From NCBI RefSeq assembly GCF_015355785.1, contig NZ_JADKYW010000002.1, positions 186,001 to 250,000 on the forward strand: a stretch of DNA of 64,000 bases, given 5' to 3'. The position numbers were made by a program, and so were the translations under genes. The notes under the pieces are model-generated. The model did not search any database and was not told where the DNA came from. It saw only the letters and a program-made list of their open reading frames with translations. Source of the DNA: Arthrobacter gandavensis (GTDB lineage: Bacteria; Actinomycetota; Actinomycetes; Actinomycetales; Micrococcaceae). This document shows, piece by piece, positions 42,727 through 51,755 of the stretch; within the stretch, counting starts at the first letter, position 1, and every line of letters begins with the position of its first letter.

Positions 42727-44445
42727 CTAGAGCAGCTGGCGGGCGTTCGCCTTGGCCAGATCGATGAGTTCGCGGCCGTTTCCGGCGATCACGGTCCGCA
42801 GCGCGTAGAGCGCGAAGCCGGTGGCCTGCTTCGCGTCGATCTTCGGCGGCATGGACAGCTCCTGCCGGTCCACCGCAACCGAAACGAGTGCAGGCCCGTC
42901 GTGTGCGAAGGCGCGGCGCAGTGCTCCGTCCAGGTCCTCCGGGCGGCTCACGCTTTCCCCGTGCATCCCCACGGCCTGCGCCACCACTCCGAAGTCCGGG
43001 TTCTCAAGTCCGGTGCCGAAGTTGACGATGCCCGCCGCCTTCATCTCCACCTCCACAAAGCTGAGTGCAGCATTGTTGAACACCACGATCTTGAGAGGCA
43101 GCTTGTGCTGCACTGCCGTCAGCAGCTCACCGAGCATCATCGCGAGGCCGCCGTCGCCGGCGAGGACCACCACCTGCCGCTTCCGGTCCACCGCCTGCGC
43201 ACCAAGGCCCAGCGGGGTGGCCGCGGCCATGGTGCCGTGCCAGAAGGAGCCGATCAGCCGCCGTCGGGGTCCAATGTGCAGGTGGCGGCTGGCCCAGATA
43301 ACCGGAGTGCCGACGTCGGGCAGGAAGACCGCGTCCTCATCCGCCAGCTCGTCGATCAGGTGCGTGAGGTGCTGCGGGTGGATGGGGCCAGGCCCCTGTT
43401 TCTCCAGGTCATCGAGCTGGGCGCGGGTGCGCCGGTAGTGGTCCAGCGACTTCTCCAGATGGCTGCGGTCCTGCTTGCGTTCCAGCAGCGGAAGCAGTGC
43501 CGCCGCCGTCTCCCGCACACCGCCCACCATGCCCTGGGTCAGCGGCGTGCGGCGGCCAAGCTGCTCGCCGCGGATATCGACCTGCAGGATCTTCGCTTTC
43601 TCCGGGTAGAACTGCTGGTACGGGAAATCCGTGCCGAGCATGAGCAGTGCGTCGCAGCTTTCCATCGCCCGGTATCCGGAGGCGAATCCGAGCAGGCCGG
43701 TCATGCCGACGTCGAACGGGTTGTCCCATTCGATGAACTCCTTGCCGCGCAGTGCGTGCACGATCGGCGCCCCGAGGGCGTCCGCGAGCGCAAGGACTTG
43801 CTCCCGGGCGCCCTCGACTCCGCCGCCGGCAAGGATCGTCACGTTGCCACAGGAGTTGAGCGTATCCGCTGCCTCCTGGAGCTCTGCCGGTGAGGGAACG
43901 GTCACCGGGCTGGAGCGCCGGACCTCGGGCACCCGGTCACTGACGGCGTCCTGCGACGCCGTGTCCCCCGTGATCACGAGGACGGCGACTCCCTGCTTTT
44001 CGACGGCGGTGCGCATGGCGATCTCCAGCAGCCGCGGCATCTGCTCCGGGCTCAGCACCATTTCGCAGAAGACGGCGCAGTCGCGGAAGAGTTCCGTGGG
44101 CCGGGTCTCCTGGAAGTACTGGCTGCCAATCTCCTCGGTGGGAATGTGCGCAGCGATCGCGAGGACGGGGACCCGGCTCCGATGCGCGTCGTAGAGGCCG
44201 TTGATCAGGTGCATGTTGCCGGGCCCGCAGCTGCCGGCGCAGACCGCAAGTTCCCCGGTCAGCGCTGCCTCCCCGGCGGCGGCGAACGCGGCTTCCTCCT
44301 CGTGCCGGGTGAGCATCCATTCGATGTCCTTCTCCCTGCGGACGGCATCGGTCACCGCGTTCAGGGAGTCCCCGGGGACACCCCAGACCCGCTGGATCCC
44401 GTTGGCTGCGAGGGTCTGGACGATGTTTTCGGCGATGCTCGGCAT
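42727..44445 (-). CDS. poxB: Pyruvate dehydrogenase (quinone) / pyruvate oxidase
   Basis: 572 residues, the usual PoxB size. Thiamine-diphosphate enzyme: activating Glu in LTRHEEEAAFAAAGEAAL, SCGPGNMHLINGLYDAHRS, central FAD-binding domain, and ThDP motif GDGGLAMMLGELL...VVFNN. The C-terminal region LIDLAKANARQLL suits membrane docking. It oxidises pyruvate to acetate and CO2, passing electrons to menaquinone at the membrane. Acts in overflow or stationary-phase metabolism. Confidence 0.9.
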   Translation of the reverse strand: MPSIAENIVQTLAANGIQRVWGVPGDSLNAVTDAVRREKDIEWMLTRHEEEAAFAAAGEAALTGELAVCAGSCGPGNMHLINGLYDAHRSRVPVLAIAAHIPTEEIGSQYFQETRPTELFRDCAVFCEMVLSPEQMPRLLEIAMRTAVEKQGVAVLVITGDTASQDAVSDRVPEVRRSSPVTVPSPAELQEAADTLNSCGNVTILAGGGVEGAREQVLALADALGAPIVHALRGKEFIEWDNPFDVGMTGLLGFASGYRAMESCDALLMLGTDFPYQQFYPEKAKILQVDIRGEQLGRRTPLTQGMVGGVRETAAALLPLLERKQDRSHLEKSLDHYRRTRAQLDDLEKQGPGPIHPQHLTHLIDELADEDAVFLPDVGTPVIWASRHLHIGPRRRLIGSFWHGTMAAATPLGLGAQAVDRKRQVVVLAGDGGLAMMLGELLTAVQHKLPLKIVVFNNAALSFVEVEMKAAGIVNFGTGLENPDFGVVAQAVGMHGESVSRPEDLDGALRRAFAHDGPALVSVAVDRQELSMPPKIDAKQATGFALYALRTVIAGNGRELIDLAKANARQLL

Positions 44446-44596
44446 GGTGCTCCTCTGTGTGGCGGATGCGGCTTTCAGACGGCCCCATCAGTCTAGGTGC
44501 GGGTCTGTGACGGGGCCAATGGAGCCCTGGCCGGACAGAGGTCCGCCTTCCTGCCCTCCGGCCGCAGACGCCGGACAGGGCAACTAGGCTGGGGGC

Positions 44597-45304
44597 ATGG
44601 CGACAGTTATCCTCGTGCGGCACGGCCGCACCACAGCGAATGCCTCCGGCCTGCTGGCCGGCCGCACCCCCGGCGTCAGCCTTGATGACACCGGCCGGGC
44701 GCAGGCGGCAGCAGCGGGCGAGCGGCTCGGCGTCGTGCCCCTGGTGGGCGTAGTGTCCAGTCCGCTGGAGCGCTGCCGCGAAACCGCACAGTTCATCCTG
44801 GACCGCCAGCAGGGTGCCCCGCATGCGCCGGTCGACGCCGGCATCACCGAATGCGACTACGGCCGCTGGCAGGGCCAGACCCTGGCCGACCTGGCGAAGG
44901 AGGATCTGTGGAAGGCGGTGCAGTCGCAGCCGTCGGCGGTCACATTCCCGGGCGGTGAATCCATGGCCGCGATGCAGGCCCGCTCGGTCGCTGCCATCCG
45001 TCGCCACGACGCCGCGTTCGAAGCCGAGCACGGCCCGGGAGCCGTGTGGGCGGCGGTAAGCCACGGGGACATCATCAAATCTGTTCTGGCCGACGCGCTT
45101 GGGATGCACCTGGACCTGTTCCAGCGCATCGACGTCGGGCCGGCTTCCCTGTCGATTGTCCGCTATGGTCCGGGACGCCCCACCGTACACGCCACCAACA
45201 CCGACGCCGGGGACCTCTCTTGGCTGGCCGCCGTCCACGGACAGGAGGATGCACCGGTGGGAGGTGGTGCGGGACACGCAGCGCCGCCCGCGCAAGGAGC
45301 CTAG
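44597..45304 (+). CDS. Histidine phosphatase (MSMEG_4193 family)
   Basis: 235 residues. Phosphoglycerate-mutase-like RHG motif ILVRHGRTTANASGLLAGRT, VSSPLERCRETAQFI, ITECDYGRWQGQTL and second His in AAVSHGDIIKSVLADALG. First gene of a conserved actinobacterial triplet with DUF3090 and SCO1664 genes, which is often found beside mycothiol-synthesis gene mshC. Substrate unknown. Nine bp before the DUF3090 gene. Confidence 0.9.
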   Translation: MATVILVRHGRTTANASGLLAGRTPGVSLDDTGRAQAAAAGERLGVVPLVGVVSSPLERCRETAQFILDRQQGAPHAPVDAGITECDYGRWQGQTLADLAKEDLWKAVQSQPSAVTFPGGESMAAMQARSVAAIRRHDAAFEAEHGPGAVWAAVSHGDIIKSVLADALGMHLDLFQRIDVGPASLSIVRYGPGRPTVHATNTDAGDLSWLAAVHGQEDAPVGGGAGHAAPPAQGA

Positions 45305-45313
45305 AGTAGTCCT

Positions 45314-45874
45314 ATGCCTACAACCGTTCATGATTTCGACTGGCCGGACCGCGTAGTCGTCGGCACCGTCGGCGTCCCGGGCCAGCGTACGTTCTACCTG
45401 CAGGCGAAGGCAGGCAAAGAGCTCATCAGCATTGCGATGGAGAAACTGCAGGCTGACCAGCTGGCCGAGAAGATCGATGAGATCCTGGACCAGCTGATGA
45501 CCATCGACGGCAACCCCTTCTCCGTTCCCGCGAACACTCCGCTGGAGCTTGTGGACAATGACGACCTGGACACTGTGGAGGAACAGTTCCGGGCCGGTGT
45601 GATGAGCCTGGGCTGGGACCCGACGACGGCGCAGGTGGTCATCGAGGCGTACCCCATCGAAGAAGTTGACGAGGATGACGACGGCCTCCTCGACGACGGC
45701 GAAGATGACGACGCCGATGCCGCCGAGGTGCTGCGGGTGCGGATGCCGGTGGGCACCGCACGCGCCTTCGCGAAACGCACGCACGAAGTAGTGGGCGCCG
45801 GGCGTCCCATCTGCGTGATCTGCGGCCAGCCGATCGACGACGACGGCCACACCTGCGCCCTGCCCGAAAACTAA
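45314..45874 (+). CDS. DUF3090 protein
   Basis: 186 residues. HDFDWPDRVVVGTVGVPGQR, FYLQAKAGKELISIAMEKLQ, an acidic stretch (EVDEDDDGLLDDGEDDD) and a C-terminal zinc-knuckle-like CVICGQPIDDDGHTC. Family of unknown function confined to actinobacteria and always in this neighbourhood. The last base of its TAA is the first of the next ATG. Confidence 0.9.
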   Translation: MPTTVHDFDWPDRVVVGTVGVPGQRTFYLQAKAGKELISIAMEKLQADQLAEKIDEILDQLMTIDGNPFSVPANTPLELVDNDDLDTVEEQFRAGVMSLGWDPTTAQVVIEAYPIEEVDEDDDGLLDDGEDDDADAAEVLRVRMPVGTARAFAKRTHEVVGAGRPICVICGQPIDDDGHTCALPEN

Positions 45875-46641
45875 TGCCGGAGCCGGACCTGCTCACTGGT
45901 GAGCTGAGCCTCACCGGGCGGATTACGACGGCGTCCAACGCCACGTTCCTGGGCAGCATCGGCGACGCGGCGGTGGTGTACAAACCCATTGAAGGCGAGA
46001 AACCGCTGTGGGACTTCCCCGACGGGTGCCTGGCCCACCGGGAAGTCGCGGCCTATCTGGTCTCCGAGGCTTTGGGCTGGAACATCGTGCCGCGTACCTG
46101 GCTGCGGGACGGCCCGCTCGGCGAGGGCATGGTCCAGCTGTGGCAGGAAGCTGCCCCGGAGCAGGAAGCGGTGGACCTGGTACCCCTGGAGGCCGTGCCG
46201 GCGTCCGGGTTCAAGCTCGTGCTTGAGGGCGAGGACCAGGCCGGGCGGATCGTCGCCCTGATTCACGAAGACACAGCTGCGCTGCGGCGGATGGCGGTGT
46301 TCGACCTCGTCGTCAACAATGCGGACCGCAAAGGCAACCACGTCCTGGCCATGCCCGGCGGGCACCGGTACGGCGTGGACCACGGAGTCTCGCTGCACGC
46401 CGAGCACAAGCTGCGCACTGTGCTGTGGGGCTGGATCGGCGAGTCATTGACCGCCGAGGAGCTGGCCGGCGTCGACCGGGTTCTGGCAGCGCTGGCAGGT
46501 GACCTCGGCGCGCGGCTGGCAGAGCTGCTGACTCCTGAGGAGATCGAGGCGCTTGCCGCTCGCTGTGCCCGGCTGCGCACGACGGCGGTGTTCCCCGGCC
46601 CGAGCGGCGGGATGCCTGCGGTTCCCTGGCCGCTGTTCTAA
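45874..46641 (+). CDS. SCO1664-family (PI3/PI4-kinase-like fold) protein
   Basis: 255 residues. Shows VVYKPIEGEKPLWDFPDG, HREVAAYLVSEALGW, VFDLVVNNADRKGNHVLAM and YGVDHGVSLHAEHKLRTVLWGW, the kinase-like signature of the SCO1664 family. ATP binding is plausible, activity unproven. End of the conserved triplet; mshC, its frequent next gene, is not found and a bacteriocin-like cassette follows instead. Confidence 0.9.
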   Translation: MPEPDLLTGELSLTGRITTASNATFLGSIGDAAVVYKPIEGEKPLWDFPDGCLAHREVAAYLVSEALGWNIVPRTWLRDGPLGEGMVQLWQEAAPEQEAVDLVPLEAVPASGFKLVLEGEDQAGRIVALIHEDTAALRRMAVFDLVVNNADRKGNHVLAMPGGHRYGVDHGVSLHAEHKLRTVLWGWIGESLTAEELAGVDRVLAALAGDLGARLAELLTPEEIEALAARCARLRTTAVFPGPSGGMPAVPWPLF

Positions 46642-46791
46642 AGACCCCTTGCCGAATTGATTCCGCACCCCAAAATACAAACATGTTTTGACATGTAAGC
46701 GACTCGGAATTCGAGTGCATCCGCACCCTACACGAATTTTGGTGCATATGGATCCCCGCAGCATCCACAATTTTCCATGAGCCCCCGGGTG

Positions 46792-46820
46792 TTGACTCGA
46801 TCATTCTTGGAAGCTAGCGT
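46792..46820 (+). promoter_or_regulatory. Candidate promoter of the bacteriocin-like gene
   Basis: TTGACT (46792-46797), 17-bp spacer, TAGCGT (46815-46820), giving a start near 46827 and a 66-bp leader. The upstream stretch 46642-46790 is visibly AT-richer than the surroundings and holds two ACATGT words at 46681 and 46691. Confidence 0.45.
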
Positions 46821-46892
46821 CGCATGGGTTATTTGAGCTGCAAAATAGACAATTTAACCAAAGACAAAAGCACTAGGAAGGATCCATTCGTC

Positions 46893-47639
46893 ATGAAACC
46901 GACGAGAAGAATCCAATCACTATTTGCTTCATTGGCGGGACTCGCCTTAATTGCGTCCACCGGCGGAGCCGCCAACGCCGGCCCTCGTGACGCGCTGGCG
47001 GAAACGCCCGCATCGGTGACGACCGCGGCCGTATCTTCGGAGCGCGCAGCTGAGGTTACCAGTGAGGCCATGGCGTCACTGGCCAGCGGGGAAGTGGACA
47101 TTCAGGCTTCCCTCGAATCGCTGAAGGCCTCCGACAGCAAGGTCAGCACTGTTTCTACGCCTGACGGGCAATACACGACTGTGACGGTGCCCCTTGGCGA
47201 ACCATATAGCCTAACCAGCAACGTCTCCATGGTCCTCGACAGCACCGGCCACCGGCTCCAGTATTCGGAAACGCTCGTGAGTGAAAATGCTGCCGGCAAG
47301 TTCAACGTCACTACTTACGTGGATGGCACGCTCACCAGCAACCAGGACACCGATTTGGCCTTCATGACGGACGCTGAGCTGAGGGCGGACCTGGCAAATT
47401 CCCAGCCCAAAAGTCCAACATCCGATGGTGGAATGCAGCTGGCTGAGAAGAACACCGGTGCCTGCATCGCGACGGTCCTGGGTGTCGGAGGAGTCGTGGG
47501 GAGCATCATTGCTTACAGCTGCGCAGGTGCCTGTGCCTCTGCCGCAGTAGGCGTTGGAGTTCCCTTCTGCGTCGCCTGCATTGCCGGCTTCGCTACGGTT
47601 GGCGGCGCCTCCATCACTGCGGTCGCAACCTGCTTCTGA
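46893..47639 (+). CDS. Secreted precursor with halocin-C8-like Cys-rich bacteriocin domain
   Basis: 248 residues from ATG 46893 (AGGAAGGA about 10 bp upstream). Signal peptide about 1-30 (MKPTRRIQSLFASLAGLAL then STGGAANA). A Ser/Thr/Asp-rich propeptide runs to about residue 190. The last 58 residues are glycine/alanine-rich and hydrophobic with six Cys: ACIATVLGVGGVVGS, AYSCAGACASAAVGVG, PFCVACIAGFATVGG, ending VATCF. This is the layout of halocin C8 and its bacterial relatives, in which the C-terminal domain is released as a disulfide-bonded antimicrobial and the propart can confer immunity. Confidence 0.72.
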   Translation: MKPTRRIQSLFASLAGLALIASTGGAANAGPRDALAETPASVTTAAVSSERAAEVTSEAMASLASGEVDIQASLESLKASDSKVSTVSTPDGQYTTVTVPLGEPYSLTSNVSMVLDSTGHRLQYSETLVSENAAGKFNVTTYVDGTLTSNQDTDLAFMTDAELRADLANSQPKSPTSDGGMQLAEKNTGACIATVLGVGGVVGSIIAYSCAGACASAAVGVGVPFCVACIAGFATVGGASITAVATCF

Positions 47640-47691
47640 TAAACCGGCAGGGAATGCTCATTTCCCCCGCAGGCAGAACAAAGGAAATCTA

Positions 47692-47913
47692 ATGGATAAA
47701 ACAAACCGATTATTTACAGGCTTGCTGCTAGGAATGGCACTCGCCGGTGCTGCCCTCGTCCTGACACTTCCGGCTCTTTTCGGTTCGCCCGAACCGCATC
47801 AGTTCTGGATAACGGCGGCACTGGGTGGCCTCACTGCAATTCTGGGTATTGCGCTCATCCTCCTGAGACCTCCCCGGAGGGACCATCACAGGGATGGGGC
47901 CCAGCTCAACTAG
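47692..47913 (+). CDS. Small membrane protein downstream of the bacteriocin gene (copy 1)
   Basis: 73 residues, ATG 47692 with AAAGGAAA upstream. Two helices: LFTGLLLGMALAGAALVLTL and FWITAALGGLTAILGIALIL, linked by PALFGSPEPHQ, with a basic C-terminus RPPRRDHHRDG. It is paralogous to the gene at 48116-48322. Position 52 bp after the bacteriocin-like gene suggests an immunity or export role. Confidence 0.72.
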   Translation: MDKTNRLFTGLLLGMALAGAALVLTLPALFGSPEPHQFWITAALGGLTAILGIALILLRPPRRDHHRDGAQLN

Positions 47914-47922
47914 GCAACCTGT

Positions 47923-47970
47923 GACAGCGAAGATGGCCGTCTGCGAGGGCAGACGGCCATCTTCGCTGTC
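47923..47970. terminator. Perfect 22-bp hairpin between the two small membrane genes
   Basis: Left arm 47923-47944 and right arm 47949-47970 are exact inverse complements (core CGAAGATGGCCGTCTGC) around GAGG. It starts 10 bp after the first small gene. No T-run follows, so it may act as a bidirectional or RNA-stabilising structure rather than a classical terminator. Confidence 0.7.
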
Positions 47971-48115
47971 CTGGCGGGGTTTGAGGTCTGTTCCGTCACG
48001 GTCTAGGGTGGCCGGACAGCTGCGGCCGGCGCGCGGGGTTATCCGCCCCACGGCCGCCGGGCACCGAACTTCGGGTCAGACGACCCGCTTTGTTCAGCCA
48101 GGAAAGGAACATCTG

Positions 48116-48322
48116 ATGCACAACAAACCGAACCGGCTCTTCATTGGTTTGCTGCTCGCACTGTCGCTGGCAGCGGCAGCCCTTGTCCTGAGCATTCCCG
48201 GGCTTTTCGGATCGCCCGGCCCGGGGCAGGTCTGGCTCGCGGCAGTGCTGGGAGTCCTTACCGCCGGACTGGGAACGGCCGTCCTGCTGGTTCGGCCGCA
48301 GCGCCGAGGCAACGGCGTTTAG
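48116..48322 (+). CDS. Small membrane protein, paralogue of the preceding gene (copy 2)
   Basis: 68 residues, ATG 48116 with GGAAAGGAA upstream. Same plan as copy 1: NRLFIGLLLALSLAAAALVL, GLFGSPGPGQVWLAAVLGVL and a basic end RPQRRGNG. Around half the positions match copy 1, so it is an old tandem duplication. A strong hairpin separates the two copies. Confidence 0.72.
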   Translation: MHNKPNRLFIGLLLALSLAAAALVLSIPGLFGSPGPGQVWLAAVLGVLTAGLGTAVLLVRPQRRGNGV

Positions 48323-48373
48323 GCGGCAGCCAGACCCGCAGTTCGGGAATTGGACGCCCTTGATGTCGAGAAC

Positions 48374-48408
48374 ATTGAGGGGCCATGCCACTGGCAAGGC
48401 CCCTCAAT
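48374..48408. terminator. Bidirectional terminator between the bacteriocin cassette and tctA
   Basis: Arms ATTGAGGGGCC (48374-48384) and GGCCCCTCAAT (48398-48408) are perfect over 11 bp with a 13-base loop. It lies between convergent stops at 48322 and 48427. Confidence 0.75.
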
Positions 48409-48426
48409 GAATGGTGCGTCCCGGAC

Positions 48427-49932
48427 TTACACGTCCCGGCGGGTCCTGTTCACGATCTTGGACCGCAGTGTAACCGCCAGCACGATGAAGAGCAGCGAAT
48501 AGAGCACCAGCGGGATGGGTCCGGTGACAAACACGGAGTAGTTCCCGTTGGAGGACAGCAGGGCGTCGCGCATGCTGGTTTCCGCCAGCGGGCCCAGCAC
48601 TACACCGATCATCAGCGGTGCCAGCGGCATCCCGTGGCGGCGCATCAGGAAGCCGACCAGGCCGAGCCCGAGCAGCATCAGCAGGTCGAACACCGCGCCG
48701 GAGGTGGCGTAGACGCCCAGACCGCAGAAGACGGTAATTCCGGCATACAGGTACGGGGCCGGGATGAGCAGCAGCTTGGCCCAGAGCCCGGCGAAGGGCA
48801 GGTTGATGATGAGCAGCACGATCATCGCGATGAAGAAGCTGGCCAGCAGCGCCCACACCAGATCCGGCGACCGGTCGAAGAGCAGCGGGCCCGGCTGCAG
48901 CCCGTACTGCTGGAACGCGGCAAGCATGATCGCGGCCGTGGCCGAGACCGGCAGGCCCAGGGCGAGCAGAGCACCCATGGCGGTGCCGGTGGTGGCGTTG
49001 CCGGCGGCCTCGGGTGCGGCCAGGCCGCGGATCGCGCCCTTGCCGAACTTCGGATGCTTGCGGCGCCGGTCAATGCGCCGTTCCACGTCGTAGGAGATGA
49101 AGGTGGGAATCTCGGACCCGCCGGCAGGAATGACGCCGAAGGGCAGCCCGATGGCGGTGCCTCGGGCCCAGGCCGGGGCTGCCTCTTTGAGTTCAGCGCG
49201 GGAGAGGAAGGGGCGGCCGGCGGAGCTGATCCGCTGGCCGCCCGGATCGCGGCGGATCCGCGAAGCGATGTGGAACACCTCGCCCAGGGCGAGGATGGCT
49301 ACGGTCACCGTAATCAGGGAGATACCGTCGAACATCTCCGGCGCACCGAAACTGAAGCGCTGCGCCCCGGAGAACGGATCAATGCCCACCGTGGCGATGC
49401 CCAGGCCAATCACCAGTGCGGCCAGGCCCTTCACCGCCGAGTCGGCAACCACGGATGAGGTGGCGACGAAGGCGAAGAGTGCCAGGGCAAAGAACTCGGC
49501 GGGGCCGAAGTTCGCGGAGAAGTCGGCTAGGGCCGGGGCCAGGAACACTACGAGGACGGAGGCCACCATGCCGCCGATGAACGCTCCGATGGCCGCGGTG
49601 GCCAGCGCCTGCGCGGCCCTGCCGTCCTTGGCCATTTTGTGCCCCTCGAACGTGGACGCGATGGCCGAGGCCTGCCCGGGTGTGTTCATGAGGATCGCCA
49701 TGGTGGAGTCGCCGAACATCCCGCCGAAGTACACTCCGGCGAACATGATGAACGCGGCCGTGGGATCGAGGGCGAAGGTGATGGGCAGCAGCAGTGCTAC
49801 TGCCATGGAGGAACCCAGTCCCGGCAGCACGCCGACGGCGGTGCCCAGGAGGCAGCCGACGAGTACCCACAGCAGGTTCATGGGGGTCAGGGCGGAGGAG
49901 AAACCTTCCGCCAACAGGTTGAGTGAATCCAT
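48427..49932 (-). CDS. tctA: Tripartite tricarboxylate transporter large permease
   Basis: 501 residues from ATG 49932. About twelve helices with the TctA signatures VGCLLGTAVGVLPGLGSSMA, YFGGMFGDSTMAILMNTPG, and a second inverted motif GLPFGVIPAGGSEIPTFISY with AAPEAAGNATTGTAMGALL. Na+-coupled uptake of carboxylates such as citrate, with TctB and the binding protein encoded just upstream. The longer in-frame start at 50025 would overlap tctB strongly. Confidence 0.92.
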   Translation of the reverse strand: MDSLNLLAEGFSSALTPMNLLWVLVGCLLGTAVGVLPGLGSSMAVALLLPITFALDPTAAFIMFAGVYFGGMFGDSTMAILMNTPGQASAIASTFEGHKMAKDGRAAQALATAAIGAFIGGMVASVLVVFLAPALADFSANFGPAEFFALALFAFVATSSVVADSAVKGLAALVIGLGIATVGIDPFSGAQRFSFGAPEMFDGISLITVTVAILALGEVFHIASRIRRDPGGQRISSAGRPFLSRAELKEAAPAWARGTAIGLPFGVIPAGGSEIPTFISYDVERRIDRRRKHPKFGKGAIRGLAAPEAAGNATTGTAMGALLALGLPVSATAAIMLAAFQQYGLQPGPLLFDRSPDLVWALLASFFIAMIVLLIINLPFAGLWAKLLLIPAPYLYAGITVFCGLGVYATSGAVFDLLMLLGLGLVGFLMRRHGMPLAPLMIGVVLGPLAETSMRDALLSSNGNYSVFVTGPIPLVLYSLLFIVLAVTLRSKIVNRTRRDV

Positions 49933-49933
49933 G

Positions 49934-50500
49934 TTAGAAACCGCCTCCAAGGATGCCGGAGGGGAGGTTGAGTCCCAGGCCGACGGTGAATGCCAGGTAG
50001 ACCGCACTGCTGAACAGCAGCGCAAAGGAGATGTCGAACAGGGGGCGGCGGCTGCCGAAGCCCCTGGCTACAAACCAGAACAGCATGGCGCCGGCAATGA
50101 TCCAGCCCAGTCTCTCCAGGGACAGGGCGAAGAGCAGGAAGCCTCCCACCGCCCACAGCACGGCGGTCCAGTCCGTGAATGTCCGGAACTGCTGTGCGGA
50201 CGTCTCCTGCGGACGTTCCGGCGAGCGCAGATAGTGCAGCGCCAGCAGAACGGCGAGGACGTAGCCGGCGATCATCAGAATGCCGGGGAAGAACTTCGGA
50301 CCGGGAAAGTCCGTCTCCCCCACATCCATGGTGAGGATGCCAATCAGCAGGTACGTGCTGAAGAGCACCATCAGCAGGGACAGCAGCAGTCCGCTGCGGC
50401 CGTCCCACCATGAGGTACGGGATGAGGTCTGGCCCGCATCAGCGGTTTCGGTCCGCTGCGGTTCCGTTGCGGGTGCGGGCGGGGGCACTGGATTGCTCAT
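49934..50500 (-). CDS. tctB: Tripartite tricarboxylate transporter small permease
   Basis: 188 residues. Hydrophilic N-terminus (about 1-36) then four helices: LLLSLLMVLFSTYLLIGIL, FPGILMIAGYVLAVLLAL, TAVLWAVGGFLLFALSL and ISFALLFSSAVYLAFTVGL, with GPKFFPGIL conserved. Stop lies 1 bp before tctA's start; its start overlaps the stop of tctC by 1 bp. Confidence 0.88.
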   Translation of the reverse strand: MSNPVPPPAPATEPQRTETADAGQTSSRTSWWDGRSGLLLSLLMVLFSTYLLIGILTMDVGETDFPGPKFFPGILMIAGYVLAVLLALHYLRSPERPQETSAQQFRTFTDWTAVLWAVGGFLLFALSLERLGWIIAGAMLFWFVARGFGSRRPLFDISFALLFSSAVYLAFTVGLGLNLPSGILGGGF

Positions 50501-51513
50501 CAGCCAATCTCCTTTACGAGTTCACCGATGCGCTGCTGCTCGGAGGCCATGAACTCTTCGAACTCGTCTCCGGCGAGGTAAACGTCGGCCCACTTATTGC
50601 GGTCCACCGCGTCCTTCCACTCGGGAGTCGCGATAGTTTCCTCGATCAAAGTGCGGAGCTCCGCGAATTCCTCATCCGTGATTCCCGGAGGTGCCACGAT
50701 GGCCCGCCAGTTGGCCAGATCGACGTCGTACCCTTGCTCAGCCAGGGTGGGGATATCGACGCCGTCGAGCCGCTGCGGGGCAGCCAGCCCGAGCGCGCGC
50801 AGGCGGCCCGAGTTGATCTGGTCCTCCACATCCTTGTACCCGGAGGTGGCTGCCTTGGCGGTATCCGTGATGAGGGCCTGCGCGGCCTCTCCTCCGCCGG
50901 ACTTGGGAATGTACGTGGTGTCGGAGGGACTGACTCCGGCGGCGAGCGCGAGCTCGGTCATGACCAGCTGGTCAAAGGTGCCGCCGCCGGTCCAGGCGAT
51001 CGCCTTCGGGTTCGCCTTCCACGCCTGCACCAGGTCATCCAGGGTCTTGTATGGGGAGCTGGCCGGAACAACAACGACGTCGTACTCCTCCACCACCCGG
51101 GCGATGGGCCGCACGTCGTCGTGCGTTACGGCCGAATCCAGCTGCGCGACGCCGGCCACCAGGCCCGCGCCGGTGACCATCAGGTTATTTGCCTGCCCGG
51201 ACATGGTGGAGAGCTGGCCGAGACCAATGGTGCCCGCTGCGCCGGGGATGTTGACCACCTGGGTGTTATTCACCAATCCGTTGGCACGCATGGCCTGCTG
51301 CTGCTCACGCATGAACATGTCCCAGCCTCCGCCGGCACCTGCCGGGGCGATCAGGGTGAGGTTTGCACGTATGTCCGAACCACCGGACGCGGACTGGATG
51401 GAGAAGAAGCTGGCCAGGCCGATTGTGGCAACAGCCACGACGCCGTAAACGGCCATGAGGACCGGATGCTTACGGCGCGTGCCGGACCCGGCCTGATCTG
51501 GTGACGAACTCAC
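50500..51513 (-). CDS. tctC: Tripartite tricarboxylate transporter substrate-binding protein
   Basis: 337 residues if the GTG at 51513 is used (AAGGA 11 bp upstream); ATG 51549 is an alternative. N-terminal hydrophobic segment HPVLMAVYGVVAVATIGLASF is more like an anchor than a lipobox. The domain shows LIAPAGAGGGWDMFMREQQQ, VNIPGAAGTIG, VVVVPASSPYKTLDDLVQAW, IAWTGGGTFDQLV and LANWRAIVAPPGITDE, typical of TctC/BugT binders of carboxylates. First gene of tctCBA; no two-component genes nearby. Confidence 0.9.
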   Translation of the reverse strand: MSSSPDQAGSGTRRKHPVLMAVYGVVAVATIGLASFFSIQSASGGSDIRANLTLIAPAGAGGGWDMFMREQQQAMRANGLVNNTQVVNIPGAAGTIGLGQLSTMSGQANNLMVTGAGLVAGVAQLDSAVTHDDVRPIARVVEEYDVVVVPASSPYKTLDDLVQAWKANPKAIAWTGGGTFDQLVMTELALAAGVSPSDTTYIPKSGGGEAAQALITDTAKAATSGYKDVEDQINSGRLRALGLAAPQRLDGVDIPTLAEQGYDVDLANWRAIVAPPGITDEEFAELRTLIEETIATPEWKDAVDRNKWADVYLAGDEFEEFMASEQQRIGELVKEIG

Positions 51514-51755
51514 GAAATCAACTGTCCTTAGTGGGGGTCGGTGGGACATGAACGCTGGCCGGTGCCGTTCGATGCACCGACCATCCAACGACGATAAGTG
51601 ATCCCGGTCATATCACGGCGATCGGATGATCAGCCGCCTTCATAAAGTGCACTGATTTTGCTTTTTCCACTCGGCACGTGGAGCCTGAAGAACTAATTCG
51701 CTCTCAGGGTGAATGCGTTGTCATCTCTCGTCACCCCGCCAACCTCGGAGAACTC

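Noticed and set aside
43937-45850. 637-codon open frame on the minus strand
   Set aside because: Lies antisense to the phosphatase and DUF3090 genes and out of frame with poxB; no motif.
46681-46696. TTGACA at 46688 as the bacteriocin promoter
   Set aside because: No acceptable -10 element at 16-19 bp; the TTGACT/TAGCGT pair at 46792-46820 fits better.
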